Part shown: piece by piece, positions 35,655 through 45,507 of the stretch
Layout of the letters: every line of letters starts with the position of its first letter
How positions within the stretch are numbered: position 1 is the stretch's first letter
Source: JAAZCI01 sp046462535
GTDB lineage: Bacteria; Pseudomonadota; Gammaproteobacteria; Cardiobacteriales; Wohlfahrtiimonadaceae
Reading direction: 5' to 3'
Assembly (NCBI GenBank): GCA_046462535.1
Contig: JBKGVF010000020.1
Coordinates: forward strand, 1 to 64,000
Length of the DNA stretch: 64,000 bases
The notes under the pieces: generated by a model
Told to the model about the DNA's origin: nothing
What the model saw: the letters and a program-made list of their open reading frames with translations, nothing else
Database searches by the model: none
Program-made: the position numbers and the translations under genes

Positions 35655-36419
35655 ATGATTAATCAATATAATCTTCGAAAAGGAGTCGCCCAGGCAACAT
35701 ATTTACTTCTCTTTTTCTACCCTCTTTGGACGCTCCACTTTTATACCCACTTTTATAAAAGTATGCCGACCTTTATCAGCTTTGCCCCACTCTCACTATT
35801 AGGGCAGATGCTCTTCAGCTTACTCCCTTCAGGCGTCGCTCTTTTTCTACTCTTCCGGCACCCCTATTATCGAAAAACACTTAAAAAAGGGGTACTTCCA
35901 CTCCTCCTATTACTCTATCTGAGCCTCTTTCTACTAGAATATCAGTCACTAATACTTGGCTACTCCCCCATTAGCCTTCGATTTTTTCGCTTTGGTCCCC
36001 TATTAATGGTGCTCCCTCCAATGATTTTTATGGGAATTCCATACTATCTAGCCCTCTCAAAAGAGCCACCCTCCTCTTTCCTTCACCTGATTGTGGCCTT
36101 TCTTCTTCTGCCACTAATTACATTAATGATCCTTCGATATACGTTACTCGTTACTTACGAGCCACTCGCTATCAACTGGATTACCCTTCCACTTTGGCAT
36201 CCCTACCTCCTCTCTCCTCCTCTTCTTATGGTAGGAGTAACGCTTATATTGCCTCATCTTGCTCCCCTAATTGCCTCCAATATGGCTCATCGAAAATCGA
36301 CTTTAGTTAAAGAAGCACTGATCATTCTCATTGCACTATTGTTATTCCACCTCACAATCAGTGAGATCTATCAGCAACTTCTCACCCCTACCCCACTTAT
36401 TCTCAATCAGCCTCTATAA
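35655..36419 (+). CDS. Polytopic membrane protein of unknown function
   Basis: A 254-residue, highly hydrophobic protein with about seven predicted membrane segments (near residues 12-32, 44-66, 77-98, 112-130, 142-166, 183-203, 219-240). Leu, Pro and aromatic residues dominate and charged residues are few, mostly in the short loops. I recognise no catalytic motif or family. It has its own GAATGGAGTG site and sits between the alaS terminator and dnaE. Confidence 0.6.
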   Translation: MINQYNLRKGVAQATYLLLFFYPLWTLHFYTHFYKSMPTFISFAPLSLLGQMLFSLLPSGVALFLLFRHPYYRKTLKKGVLPLLLLLYLSLFLLEYQSLILGYSPISLRFFRFGPLLMVLPPMIFMGIPYYLALSKEPPSSFLHLIVAFLLLPLITLMILRYTLLVTYEPLAINWITLPLWHPYLLSPPLLMVGVTLILPHLAPLIASNMAHRKSTLVKEALIILIALLLFHLTISEIYQQLLTPTPLILNQPL

Positions 36420-36425
36420 AAATTG

Positions 36426-36434
36426 TGTTATAAT
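36426..36434 (+). promoter_or_regulatory. Extended -10 promoter element for dnaE
   Basis: TGTTATAAT gives the TGn extension and a perfect -10 hexamer, 74 bases before the dnaE start. No good -35 is seen at the standard distance, which is common for extended -10 promoters. Confidence 0.5.
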
Positions 36435-36507
36435 TCTTCGTTTTTATCCCTCTTTTTTAGAGAGCAATTCACCGATTTCGGAATTAATGTACGAGTATTA
36501 ATCATCT

Positions 36508-39500
36508 ATGAGCTTTGTCCATCTATCTCTCCATACCGAATTTTCACTGGTTGATGGCTTAATCCGCATTAAACCTCTCTTTGAGCGTTTAAAAGAGCAG
36601 CAGGTCACGGCCGTAGCCTTAACCGATTTAGGGAATGCTTTTGGTGCAATTAAGTTTTACCAAGCAGCGTTAAAGGCAGGTATTAAGCCTATCTTTGGTG
36701 CCGACCTCCTTTTACGAACTGATGATGGCGAAGTTGGACGGATAACTGCATTAGCCCAAAACTATACTGGCTATCTCAATCTCTCTAAACTACTTAGCAA
36801 AGGGTATATCGAGAAGCAGATTCGGGGTATTCCCCATGTAACCCCAGAGTGGCTATGTGAATATAACGAAGGATTAATCTTAATCCTCTCTAAAGAGAGC
36901 CATTTTGGACAAGCATTAATCCACCATAACCCTGAAAGTGCAGAGAAAGTTCTCCATGGCCTCTATAGTGAGTATCTTGATAATCGTCTCTATCTAGGTG
37001 TGAAGCGGCTCAATCAAGAGGGGGATGATCTCTTTATTCATGAAGCGGTACTCTTTTCAGAACGGCTTGGCCTTCCATTAGTAGCCCATAATGATGTACG
37101 CTTTATGGATAAGAGTGACTTTGAAGCTCATGAAGTCCGAACCTGTATCCAATCCGGCAATATACTTAGCGATCCTAATCGCCCTAAAAACTATAGTCCG
37201 GAACAATACCTTAAATCGCCTGAAGAGATGATCACACTCTTTGAGGATCTTCCGGAGGCAATTGAGAATGCCAATGAGCTAGCAAAACGTTGTACCGTCA
37301 CCTTGCAGCTCGATGTACCACAACTTCCCCATCTAGAGACACCTGATGGGGTAACGATGGAGGAGTATTTTCGTAAAGCATCTAAGGAGGGGCTCATCGC
37401 TCATATCGGGGAGCCTAATGAGGAGAATCGAGAGTATTGGGAGCGGCTTGAGAGGGAGCTGAATGTCATTATTGAGATGGGTTTTCCGGACTACTTCCTC
37501 ATTGTTGCCGACTTTATTCAATGGTCAAAACAGAACAATATTCCAGTTGGTCCTGGACGTGGTTCAGGAGCAGGTTCACTCGTTGCCTGGGCGCTTGGTA
37601 TTACCAATATTGATCCACTCTTATACGATCTCCTTTTTGAGCGATTCCTTAACCCTGAGCGTGTCTCAATGCCAGACTTTGATATTGACTTCTGTATGGA
37701 GGGGCGCGATCGTGTTATTGACTATGTTGCCGATAAGTATGGGCGTGATGCTGTCTCACAAATAGCGACACATGGTACGATGGCGGCTAAAGCAGTAGTG
37801 CGCGATGTCGGTCGAGCGTTAGGACAACCTTATGGATTTGTAGATCGAATTGCCCGGCTCATCCCTTTTGAGATTGGCATGACTTTAGAAAAGGCGATGC
37901 AGCAAGAGCCTGATCTCTACGATCTCTACCATAAAGATGAGGAGGTTGCCGAACTAATTGACTTAGCAAAACAGCTTGAAGGGTTAACTAAATCGGTAGG
38001 ACGCCATGCCGGAGGGGTTGTCATTGCACCCACACTACTAACGGACTTCTCTCCACTCTATTGCGAAGAGGGGACAACTGCGCTAGTTACCCAATATGAT
38101 AAAGATGATATTGAAGCTGCAGGGCTTGTTAAGTTTGACTTTTTAGGTCTAAGAACATTAACCATTATTGACTGGGCCCTTAAAAATATTAAAAAGTCCC
38201 GTAATATTGAGTTGGATATTGAGGCGATCTCTCTTGAAGATGAAGCTACCTTTGCACTCCTTAAATCATGTAAAACAACCGCAGTCTTCCAGCTTGAGTC
38301 TCACGGGATGAAGGATCTTCTCAATCGCCTTCAACCCGATACCTTTGAAGATATTATTGCCTTAGTAGCCCTCTTTAGACCTGGCCCTCTAGAATCTGGA
38401 ATGGTTGACGACTTCATCAATCGTAAACATGGATTAGAAGAGGTAGAGTACCCCTTCCCTGAGCTTGAAGATGTCCTTGCCCCCACCTATGGGGTAATCG
38501 TCTATCAAGAGCAGGTGATGCAGATCTCCCAAATTATAGGAAACTACTCTCTAGGGGGCGCAGACCTTCTTCGACGCGCCATGGGGGCAAAACTGCCAGA
38601 GGTAATGGCTGAGCAGCGAGCGCTCTTTATGGAAGGAGCTAAGGAGCTTGGCTTTGATGCCGAAAAAGCAGGAAATCTCTTCGATCTTATGGAGAAGTTT
38701 GCAGGATATGGATTTAATAAGTCACACTCTGCTGCATATGCCCTACTCTCATATCAAACAGCCTACCTCAAAGCACACTATCCAGCTGAGTTTATGGCAG
38801 CAGTTCTCTCTGCCGATCTCGACCATACCGATAAGCTTGTCATCTTTATCAATGAGTGTCGTGCGATGGGACTTACCATCCGCCGACCCAATATTAATGA
38901 GTCCCTCTACCAATTTTCAGTTAATGAGAAGGGGGAGCTTGTCTATGGGCTCGGAGGATTGAAAGGGTATGGGAAAGCGGCGGCTCTACAGCTTATTGAG
39001 GAGCGCAATATAAATGGCCCTTATCGTGATCTCTTCGATTTTTGCCGTCGAATTGATACCAGTAAAACCACTCGCCGAGCTATTGAAATCTTAATCAACG
39101 CCGGTGCTTTTGATGCCTTAGAGAGCTCAATTACCTCAATTTTCGATCGTGCCGCCTACCGAGCATCACTCATAGCGACACTTCCTGAGGCGATGCAATT
39201 AGCACAACAACATCATCATAACCAAAATTCTGGCCAAGATGATCTCTTTGGACTCTTTGCAGATGAAGAGGCGGATAAAAGCCTCAGCCATAGCCTCACC
39301 AAAGCCCCAGCTTATACCCGTATGGAGCTGTTGCAGAAAGAGCTTGATACGCTAGGATTTTACTACACAGCCCACCCTACGGAGCAGTATCAGAAAGAGT
39401 TTCGATCTATCATCACCCACACCCTGCAGGAGCTTTTAACCCTTCCTGAACCTGAGTTTAAGCAGTACAGCACCAAAGGGCGCGAGCCTGATACCTTGAT

Positions 39501-40002
39501 TGCAGGCTTTGTAACCGATCTATATAGTCGCATCACTCGAAAGGGAAATAAGATGAATTTTGCGGTTATTGAGGATCATACCGCTCGCTATGAGCTTCTC
39601 TACTACGATGAGCAGGTCGAGGCCCTTGGTGAAGCCATCGAAGCAGGAACCATTCTTTTTGCCCATGGGCATCAGATGTGGGATGAGTATAATGGCGCCA
39701 TGGGAATAAGAGTCTCATCGCTCCACACCTTAGACCACATTCGTCTAGAGCGTGGAAAGTATCTCTACCTCACTAATCGCACTGCGATCACACCTGATCA
39801 CCTTCAAAAATTGATGGCCTTAATTAACCAACATAGTGATGCTAACGAAGGGCTCCCCCTCCTTTTTCGTTATCAAGTGGAGGAGGGATCGGTTGTTCTA
39901 CAACTCTCTAACAGAGATCGACTCCGCCCCTCCTTTCTCTTTAGCGAAGAGTTTGAATCTCACTTTAGTAGCAACTTCTATGCGGAATATCGATACCAAT
40001 AG
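36508..40002 (+). CDS. dnaE: DNA polymerase III alpha subunit
   Basis: Replicative polymerase subunit of the C family. The N-terminal PHP domain begins FVHLSLHTEFSLVDGLIRI. The palm domain carries GPGRGSGAGSLVAWALGI and MPDFDIDFCMEGRDRVIDY with the catalytic Asp pair, and later GRHAGGVVIAP, FQLESHGM and HSAAYALLSYQTAYLKAHYPAEF. An OB domain and the C-terminal tau-binding region follow. Length 1164 is nearly identical to E. coli DnaE. The lpxAB-rnhB-accA surroundings seen in other gammaproteobacteria are absent. Confidence 0.97.
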   Translation: MSFVHLSLHTEFSLVDGLIRIKPLFERLKEQQVTAVALTDLGNAFGAIKFYQAALKAGIKPIFGADLLLRTDDGEVGRITALAQNYTGYLNLSKLLSKGYIEKQIRGIPHVTPEWLCEYNEGLILILSKESHFGQALIHHNPESAEKVLHGLYSEYLDNRLYLGVKRLNQEGDDLFIHEAVLFSERLGLPLVAHNDVRFMDKSDFEAHEVRTCIQSGNILSDPNRPKNYSPEQYLKSPEEMITLFEDLPEAIENANELAKRCTVTLQLDVPQLPHLETPDGVTMEEYFRKASKEGLIAHIGEPNEENREYWERLERELNVIIEMGFPDYFLIVADFIQWSKQNNIPVGPGRGSGAGSLVAWALGITNIDPLLYDLLFERFLNPERVSMPDFDIDFCMEGRDRVIDYVADKYGRDAVSQIATHGTMAAKAVVRDVGRALGQPYGFVDRIARLIPFEIGMTLEKAMQQEPDLYDLYHKDEEVAELIDLAKQLEGLTKSVGRHAGGVVIAPTLLTDFSPLYCEEGTTALVTQYDKDDIEAAGLVKFDFLGLRTLTIIDWALKNIKKSRNIELDIEAISLEDEATFALLKSCKTTAVFQLESHGMKDLLNRLQPDTFEDIIALVALFRPGPLESGMVDDFINRKHGLEEVEYPFPELEDVLAPTYGVIVYQEQVMQISQIIGNYSLGGADLLRRAMGAKLPEVMAEQRALFMEGAKELGFDAEKAGNLFDLMEKFAGYGFNKSHSAAYALLSYQTAYLKAHYPAEFMAAVLSADLDHTDKLVIFINECRAMGLTIRRPNINESLYQFSVNEKGELVYGLGGLKGYGKAAALQLIEERNINGPYRDLFDFCRRIDTSKTTRRAIEILINAGAFDALESSITSIFDRAAYRASLIATLPEAMQLAQQHHHNQNSGQDDLFGLFADEEADKSLSHSLTKAPAYTRMELLQKELDTLGFYYTAHPTEQYQKEFRSIITHTLQELLTLPEPEFKQYSTKGREPDTLIAGFVTDLYSRITRKGNKMNFAVIEDHTARYELLYYDEQVEALGEAIEAGTILFAHGHQMWDEYNGAMGIRVSSLHTLDHIRLERGKYLYLTNRTAITPDHLQKLMALINQHSDANEGLPLLFRYQVEEGSVVLQLSNRDRLRPSFLFSEEFESHFSSNFYAEYRYQ

Positions 40003-40142
40003 AAGAGCCCCTATTAAGAGCTGATGTAATGAGTTGAGCCTCTCAGCTAGATATTAGCCTTAACATCATCTCCTGACGAAATGCTCCTAAAAGCACCTCT
40101 TTGATGGGGGCGTTAATCACTTTTGGACCATTTTGAATCATT

Positions 40143-40172
40143 TTGGAAGAATCCCCTTACCTCGTATATAAT
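40143..40172 (+). promoter_or_regulatory. Candidate sigma-70 promoter of serS
   Basis: TTGGAA (40143-40148) and a perfect TATAAT (40167-40172) are 18 bases apart. Start would be near 40180, about 30 bases upstream of the GTG start of serS. Confidence 0.55.
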
Positions 40173-40210
40173 GGGGAGCTTCTTTTCCATTTACTTTTAA
40201 GGGTATTGAT

Positions 40211-41479
40211 GTGATCGACTCTCGCTTACTTAGACAAGATATTGATGAGGTCTCTGCTCGCCTTTTACGCCGTGGCTATCAATTAGATAAAACACGCTAC
40301 TTAACATTAGAAGAGCAGCGTCGGAATTTGCAGATTGAGGTGGAATCACTCCAGAGTGAGCGCAATAAGAGTGCGCGCGCAATTGGCAAAGCAAAAGCAA
40401 ATGGTGAAGATGCCACCCCACTGCTTGAAGCAGTCTCTGATCTTGGTGCTAAACTTGATCAGGCAAAGGATAAGCTTGATGCCGTTATGAAAGAGCTTCA
40501 AGCACTGCTCCTTGATCTCCCTAATCTCCCCCACGACTCTGTCCCAGTTGGTAAGGATGAGAATGATAATGTGGAGATAAAACGTTGGGGGGAGATTCCT
40601 CAATTCTCTTTTAAAGCTAAAGATCATGTGGATCTAGCCTATGAGAAGGGGATGGACTTTGAAGGTGCTGTTAAAATTACTGGTTCTCGATTTGTTCTTC
40701 TAAAGCGGGGTATCGCTCGCCTCCATCGCGCACTAGCACAATTTATGTTAGATACTCATGTCGATAAACATGGATATACTGAAGTCAATGTGCCTGTCAT
40801 TGTTAATGAGAATTCACTCTTTGGGACAGCACAGCTACCAAAGTTTTCCGAAGATCTCTTTAAATTAGAAGATGAACGCGACTTCTATCTAATTCCAACA
40901 GCCGAGGTGCCCCTAACTAATATTGTTCGTGATGAGATTCTCTCAGAAGAGGAACTTCCGATCCAGCTGACTGCTCATAGTAACTGTTTTCGTTCTGAAG
41001 CAGGAAGTTATGGTCGTGATACCCGCGGCATGATTCGTCAACATCAATTTGAAAAAGTTGAACTTGTTCACTTTGTCGCGCCCGATGATTCCTACGAAGC
41101 ATTAGAGCGATTAACTCGTCATGCTGAGTATATTTTAGAGGCCCTTGAGCTTCCCTATCGCCGTGTAGTGCTCTGCACTGGTGATATGGGCTTTGCTGCA
41201 GCAAAAACCTATGACTTAGAAGTATGGTTACCAGGCCAAGAGCAGTATCGTGAAATCTCATCCTGCTCTAACTGTGAAGATTTTCAAGCCCGTCGTGCTA
41301 AAGCTCGCTATCGCAACAGTAAGAGTGGTAAAAATGAGCTTTTACATACCCTTAATGGTTCAGGCCTTGCAGTAGGTCGTACCCTTGTTGCAGTTATTGA
41401 AAATTATCAGCAAGAAGATGGTACGATAAAGGTTCCTGATGTCCTAAAACCTTATATGAATAATCTAGAATTTATCTAA
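40211..41479 (+). CDS. serS: Seryl-tRNA synthetase
   Basis: Charges tRNA-Ser and tRNA-Sec. The N-terminal coiled-coil arm spans about residues 28-105, then the class II core with FLIPTAEVPLTNIVRDEIL-type motif at DFYLIPTAEVPLTN, NCFRSEAGSYGRDTRGMIRQHQFEKVELV, and SSCSNCEDFQARRAKARYR. The start is GTG at 40211 with an AAGGG site; an overlapping ATG is out of frame and runs into a stop at once. Length 422 is standard. Confidence 0.97.
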   Translation: MIDSRLLRQDIDEVSARLLRRGYQLDKTRYLTLEEQRRNLQIEVESLQSERNKSARAIGKAKANGEDATPLLEAVSDLGAKLDQAKDKLDAVMKELQALLLDLPNLPHDSVPVGKDENDNVEIKRWGEIPQFSFKAKDHVDLAYEKGMDFEGAVKITGSRFVLLKRGIARLHRALAQFMLDTHVDKHGYTEVNVPVIVNENSLFGTAQLPKFSEDLFKLEDERDFYLIPTAEVPLTNIVRDEILSEEELPIQLTAHSNCFRSEAGSYGRDTRGMIRQHQFEKVELVHFVAPDDSYEALERLTRHAEYILEALELPYRRVVLCTGDMGFAAAKTYDLEVWLPGQEQYREISSCSNCEDFQARRAKARYRNSKSGKNELLHTLNGSGLAVGRTLVAVIENYQQEDGTIKVPDVLKPYMNNLEFI

Positions 41480-41520
41480 CATATTCTCAATCAATCGCTA
41501 GAGTCGAAGGAGATTTAATT

Positions 41521-41769
41521 ATGGCAATGATCATTACTGATGAATGTATTAATTGTGACGTGTGTGAGCCTGAGTGCCCTAATGACGCCATCTCTATGGG
41601 TGAAGAGATCTATGAGATCGACCCAAATAAGTGTACAGAGTGTGTAGGCCATTTCGATACTCCACAGTGCGTCGAGGTCTGTCCTGTTGAGTGTATTCCA
41701 CACGATCCTGACCATGTTGAGACTCAAGAGGAGCTATTAGAAAAGTTCCACCGTCTCCAAGCTGGCTAA
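41521..41769 (+). CDS. yfhL: YfhL-type 2[4Fe-4S] ferredoxin
   Basis: An 82-residue electron carrier. Eight or nine cysteines are arranged as CINCDVCEPECPNDA for the first cluster and CTECVGHFDTPQCVEVCPVECI for the second. The longer spacing between second and third cysteine of the second site is characteristic of the YfhL/Alvin group. A GAAGGAG site lies 8 bases before the ATG. It sits between serS and an L,D-transpeptidase and is probably on the serS transcript. The redox partner is not known. Confidence 0.92.
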   Translation: MAMIITDECINCDVCEPECPNDAISMGEEIYEIDPNKCTECVGHFDTPQCVEVCPVECIPHDPDHVETQEELLEKFHRLQAG

Positions 41770-41814
41770 CAGTAGCAGTTAAAAAATTAATCCATTATTT
41801 CTAGGTATAACTTT

Positions 41815-42777
41815 ATGAAGAAATCCCTTTTAGCAACCCTACTCCTAATCCCGTTGGTGAGCTTCTCGGCCGTATATCAGAAGCCTACTAACGGTGATGT
41901 TATTGGTGAAACAAAAATTGTCTATGCAGAAGGTACTGACTCGCTTATTGATATCGGGGAGCGTTACGAAGCGGGTTTTGATGAGCTTCAATGGGCTAAC
42001 CCCGAAGTTAGTACCTGGACCCCTGGAGAAGATACCCCGATTATTCTTCCCTTTAAATATATTTTACCTAATGGAAAGCGCAGTGGAATCGTCTCAAATA
42101 TTCCGGAGATGAGAACATACTACTTCCCTAAAGATGAAGACTTAATTTATGTCTATCCTGTTAGTGTTGGAAGAATGGATTGGAAAACGCCTCTCGGCAC
42201 CTGGAAAATTACAGTTAAACAGGTGGATCCACCATGGTATCCCCCGGAAAGTATCCGTCGCGAACATCGTGAGATGGGGCGAGGGGAACTTCCTCGTGTC
42301 GTTCCCGCTGGCCCTGACAATCCGATGGGACGCCATGTTTTACGCCTAAACTTACCAAGCTATCTCCTTCATGGCACTAATGATACGACTGGGATAGGCA
42401 TGCGCGTGACCCACGGCTGTATGCGCTTCTTTCCCGACAACATTGAAGAACTCTATAATATCGTTCCTAATGGAACCGAAGTAACCTTCCTCAATGAGCC
42501 GATAAAGTGGGGTTGGGAGGGTGATGATCTATTAATTGAGGTTCATCCCCCCTTAGAAGAGGATAATATGTCTACCGAGGAGCTATTGATCAAGGCTTAT
42601 GAGCTCTTAGCTCCCTTCATTGATGACCCTAATATTGAGGTAAGTCGCGAATTAGTGGATGTGGCTATTCGTCAAATGAGCGGTCTTCCCGTTATTGTCG
42701 GCACTCGAAATCCCTATAAGCAACTCACCATCGATGCAGAAGAGAGTGCTTTAGGCATTGATTGGAATGCATATTAA
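41815..42777 (+). CDS. Periplasmic L,D-transpeptidase (ErfK/YbiS type, YkuD domain)
   Basis: Cross-links peptidoglycan or attaches outer-membrane lipoprotein to it. A signal peptide (KKSLLATLLLIPLVSFSA) is followed by a LysM-like segment at 37-80 (YAEGTDSLIDIGERYEAGFDELQWANP-type pattern) and the YkuD domain at about 98-235. The active-site motif is THGCMRFFPD with Cys202 and His200, preceded by LLHGTND (His186). Most ErfK proteins have SHGCIR, so Thr and Met are mild variants. A C-terminal extension of about 80 residues after the catalytic domain is predicted helical. Confidence 0.9.
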   Translation: MKKSLLATLLLIPLVSFSAVYQKPTNGDVIGETKIVYAEGTDSLIDIGERYEAGFDELQWANPEVSTWTPGEDTPIILPFKYILPNGKRSGIVSNIPEMRTYYFPKDEDLIYVYPVSVGRMDWKTPLGTWKITVKQVDPPWYPPESIRREHREMGRGELPRVVPAGPDNPMGRHVLRLNLPSYLLHGTNDTTGIGMRVTHGCMRFFPDNIEELYNIVPNGTEVTFLNEPIKWGWEGDDLLIEVHPPLEEDNMSTEELLIKAYELLAPFIDDPNIEVSRELVDVAIRQMSGLPVIVGTRNPYKQLTIDAEESALGIDWNAY

Positions 42778-42791
42778 TCACTAGTAATATC

Positions 42792-42836
42792 AAGGCGTTT
42801 TGTACTATATAGGGTATAAAACGCCTTCTTTACTTT
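42792..42836 (+). terminator. Rho-independent terminator after the L,D-transpeptidase
   Basis: AAGGCGTTTT pairs with AAAACGCCTT around a 16-base loop, followed by CTTTACTTTT. It separates the serS-ferredoxin-transpeptidase unit from tyrS. Confidence 0.8.
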
Positions 42837-42909
42837 TAAAAAATTATCAATATTTAACTTATTCATATTTTACTACTAATTAAAATAATCTTTATATTTG
42901 GAGCAATTG

Positions 42910-44112
42910 ATGGCATCTATAGAAGAAAGTTTATCGATCATTCAACGTGGTGTTGATGAAATTATCTCTGTTGAGGATTTAACAGAGAAACTTAAAGAGG
43001 GGCGCAAACTACGAATTAAAGTAGGCTTTGATCCTACCGCTCCCGATCTTCACTTAGGACATACAGTTGTAATTAATAAAATGCGCCACCTGCAGGATCT
43101 TGGCCATGAGGTCAACTTCCTTATTGGTGACTTTACCGGAATGATTGGCGACCCTTCAGGTAAAGATGTCACTCGTCCCCCCTTAACCCGTGAACAGGTA
43201 TTGGAGAATGCCCGCACCTATGAAGAGCAGATCTTTAAAGTTCTCGACCCTGACCTTACTAAAGTTGTCTTCAATTCTCATTGGTTAAATGAGTTAGGGA
43301 CTGCAGGCTTAATCCAGCTAGCCTCCAATTATACAGTTGCCCGGATGCTTGAGAGAGATGACTTTGAAAACCGTTATCGCTCACAGCAGCCAATCGCTGT
43401 TCATGAATTTATCTACCCCCTGCTACAAGGGTATGACTCTGTTCATCTTAAGACTGATATTGAGATGGGGGGAACTGACCAAAAATTCAACCTTTTAGTA
43501 GGACGCGATCTTCAGCGCGCTTATGGCTTTGAAAAGCCTCAATGTGCAATCACAATGCCCCTCCTTGAAGGATTAGATGGGGTAGAAAAGATGTCTAAAT
43601 CACTAGGTAACTACGTTGGGGTAGATGAAGCTCCAGAGGAGATGTTCGGCAAATTAATGTCGATTTCAGATACCCTTATGTGGCGCTACTTTGAGCTCTT
43701 AAGTTTTAAACCGATGAGTGAAATTGAGAGCTACAGGGCATCTGTTAAAGAGGGTAAAAATCCTCGTGATATTAAATTCTTACTCTGTGAAGAGATCATT
43801 ACCCGTTACCACTCAGCTCAGGCAGCTGATGAAGCAAAACGAGCCTTTATTGAGCGCTTCCAAAAGGGTAATCTTCCTGAAAATATTGAAGAGAAACAGG
43901 TACAATCTGTAGATGGCTCTATCGGCATTGCTGCAGCCATGAGGGAAGCAGGATTGGTGACATCTAACTCTGAAGGATTCCGCATGATCCAAAGCGGTGC
44001 TGTACGCCTTAATCAAGAGCGGATCGAAGATCGCTCACTTACCCTTGAGAAGGGAACAACGGTAATTATTCAGGTGGGTCGCCGCCGAATTGCTAAAGTG
44101 AGTGTAGTATAA
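42910..44112 (+). CDS. tyrS: Tyrosyl-tRNA synthetase
   Basis: Charges tRNA-Tyr. The class I signatures are HLGHTVVINKMRHLQDLGHEV (HIGH) and KMSKSLGNYVGV. The C-terminal S4-like domain is at about residues 335-398. The ATG at 42910 has a GGAG site 6 bases away; an in-frame TTG at 42898 is rejected because the GGAG would then be inside the gene. At 400 residues it resembles the shorter TyrS type found in Pseudomonas (TyrZ-like) more than the 424-residue E. coli TyrS. Confidence 0.95.
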   Translation: MASIEESLSIIQRGVDEIISVEDLTEKLKEGRKLRIKVGFDPTAPDLHLGHTVVINKMRHLQDLGHEVNFLIGDFTGMIGDPSGKDVTRPPLTREQVLENARTYEEQIFKVLDPDLTKVVFNSHWLNELGTAGLIQLASNYTVARMLERDDFENRYRSQQPIAVHEFIYPLLQGYDSVHLKTDIEMGGTDQKFNLLVGRDLQRAYGFEKPQCAITMPLLEGLDGVEKMSKSLGNYVGVDEAPEEMFGKLMSISDTLMWRYFELLSFKPMSEIESYRASVKEGKNPRDIKFLLCEEIITRYHSAQAADEAKRAFIERFQKGNLPENIEEKQVQSVDGSIGIAAAMREAGLVTSNSEGFRMIQSGAVRLNQERIEDRSLTLEKGTTVIIQVGRRRIAKVSVV

Positions 44113-44171
44113 ACATAATGATCACAACTACACTCCACTAATCACTATTAAATCGAGAGGATATTGATACT

Positions 44172-44495
44172 ATGACCTTCGTTGTCACTGAAAACTGCAT
44201 TAAATGTAAATATACCGATTGTGTTGAAGTCTGTCCTGTAGATTGTTTTCATGAGGGTCCTAACTTTCTAGTTATCGATCCCGATGAATGTATTGATTGC
44301 TCTTTATGTGAGCCTGAGTGTCCAGCCGGTGCGATCTTAGCTGAGGATGACCTCTCTGAGGAGCAGATGATCTTTCTAGATCTTAACGCTGAATTATCTC
44401 GAAAATGGCCTGTTATTACCGAACAGAAGGAGCCTCCTGCTGATGCTGATGAGTGGGATGGCGTTCCAAATAAGCTTCAATATTTAGAGCGATAA
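44172..44495 (+). CDS. fdxA: Seven-iron ferredoxin FdxA
   Basis: A 107-residue [3Fe-4S][4Fe-4S] ferredoxin. The pattern TENCIKCKYTDCVEVCPVDCF followed by CIDCSLCEPECPAGAI matches FdxA, and the C-terminal extension after the clusters (SEEQMIFLDLNAELSRKWPVIT) is the family tail. A GAGAGGA site precedes the ATG. It follows tyrS by 59 bases and precedes rsgA by 9 bases, so fdxA and rsgA are almost certainly one transcript. Confidence 0.95.
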   Translation: MTFVVTENCIKCKYTDCVEVCPVDCFHEGPNFLVIDPDECIDCSLCEPECPAGAILAEDDLSEEQMIFLDLNAELSRKWPVITEQKEPPADADEWDGVPNKLQYLER

Positions 44496-44504
44496 GTCCA
44501 ATTT

Positions 44505-45479
44505 ATGAGTCGACGATTAACCTTACAACAGCAGCGCATATTAGAAGAGCGCCGTGCTCAACAGCTAGAGAATTTTGATGACTCTCAACTCTCTTTAGCT
44601 CGGGTAGTAGCCCAGCATGGCGCTCATCTGACCATTGAAGATGAGGAGGGAACCCTCCATAAAGCCGCTTTTCGCCAAAGTCTTGGTGCTATTGTCTGCG
44701 GTGATTATGTCTTCTATACCTTAGAGCAGGATGAGCCTGTTGTCACAACTCGACTCCCTCGGGAGAATGTCTTCTCTCGTCTAGCCTACGGAGGGCGAGA
44801 GCGGATATTAGCCGCTAACTTAGATCAAATATTTATTGTTATTGCCCCTAAGCCTGAACCAAGCCCCTCCCTCTTTGATCGCTATCTAATCGCAACGAAC
44901 TATCTAAAATTACCCACTGCTATTATTGTCAATAAGTATGACTTAATTGAGGATGAGACTGAATTTTCCTTCCTTAATGAGTATAAAGCGATCGATATTC
45001 CGATCTACTTTACCTCTATCCATCATGAAGCAAGCTTAGATCTACTGCGGGAGCGACTCAATGAGAAAACCTCCATCTTTGTAGGGCAATCTGGAGTAGG
45101 TAAATCCTCCCTCACAAATATTTTAATTCCTCAATTAGAACTACAGACCCAAAAAATTAATGCCTCAACGGGATTGGGAAATCATACAACCTCCACAACA
45201 ACTCTCTACCATCTCCCTTTTGGAGAAGAGAGTATTATTATCGATTCCCCAGGTGTGCGGAGCTTTAATATCGAGCACCTTCCCATCTCGGCGATCAATG
45301 CTGGGTTTCCCGAAGTCTACCCACTAACCTTTAATTGTCGTTTTACTAATTGCCGCCATCTACAAGATCCCCACTGTGGAGTACAAAAGGGGGTTGAAGA
45401 AGGAGTAGTGAGCAGACGAAGAGTTGAGAGCTATATGCAGATTCTCTCCTCACTAAAGAGCAGTGCGACAAATCGTTGA
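44505..45479 (+). CDS. rsgA: Ribosome small-subunit-dependent GTPase RsgA
   Basis: Late 30S assembly factor. An N-terminal OB domain is followed by the circularly permuted GTPase (G4 VNKYDL before G1 GQSGVGKSSLTN, then G3 DSPGVRSF) and the C-terminal zinc knuckle with FNCRFTNCRHLQDPHCGVQ. Length 324. It starts 9 bases after fdxA and is followed by a small lipoprotein gene. orn and psd, frequent neighbours, are not here. Confidence 0.95.
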   Translation: MSRRLTLQQQRILEERRAQQLENFDDSQLSLARVVAQHGAHLTIEDEEGTLHKAAFRQSLGAIVCGDYVFYTLEQDEPVVTTRLPRENVFSRLAYGGRERILAANLDQIFIVIAPKPEPSPSLFDRYLIATNYLKLPTAIIVNKYDLIEDETEFSFLNEYKAIDIPIYFTSIHHEASLDLLRERLNEKTSIFVGQSGVGKSSLTNILIPQLELQTQKINASTGLGNHTTSTTTLYHLPFGEESIIIDSPGVRSFNIEHLPISAINAGFPEVYPLTFNCRFTNCRHLQDPHCGVQKGVEEGVVSRRRVESYMQILSSLKSSATNR

Positions 45480-45507
45480 CTCATTATAAAATAGAGAGCT
45501 ACCACTT

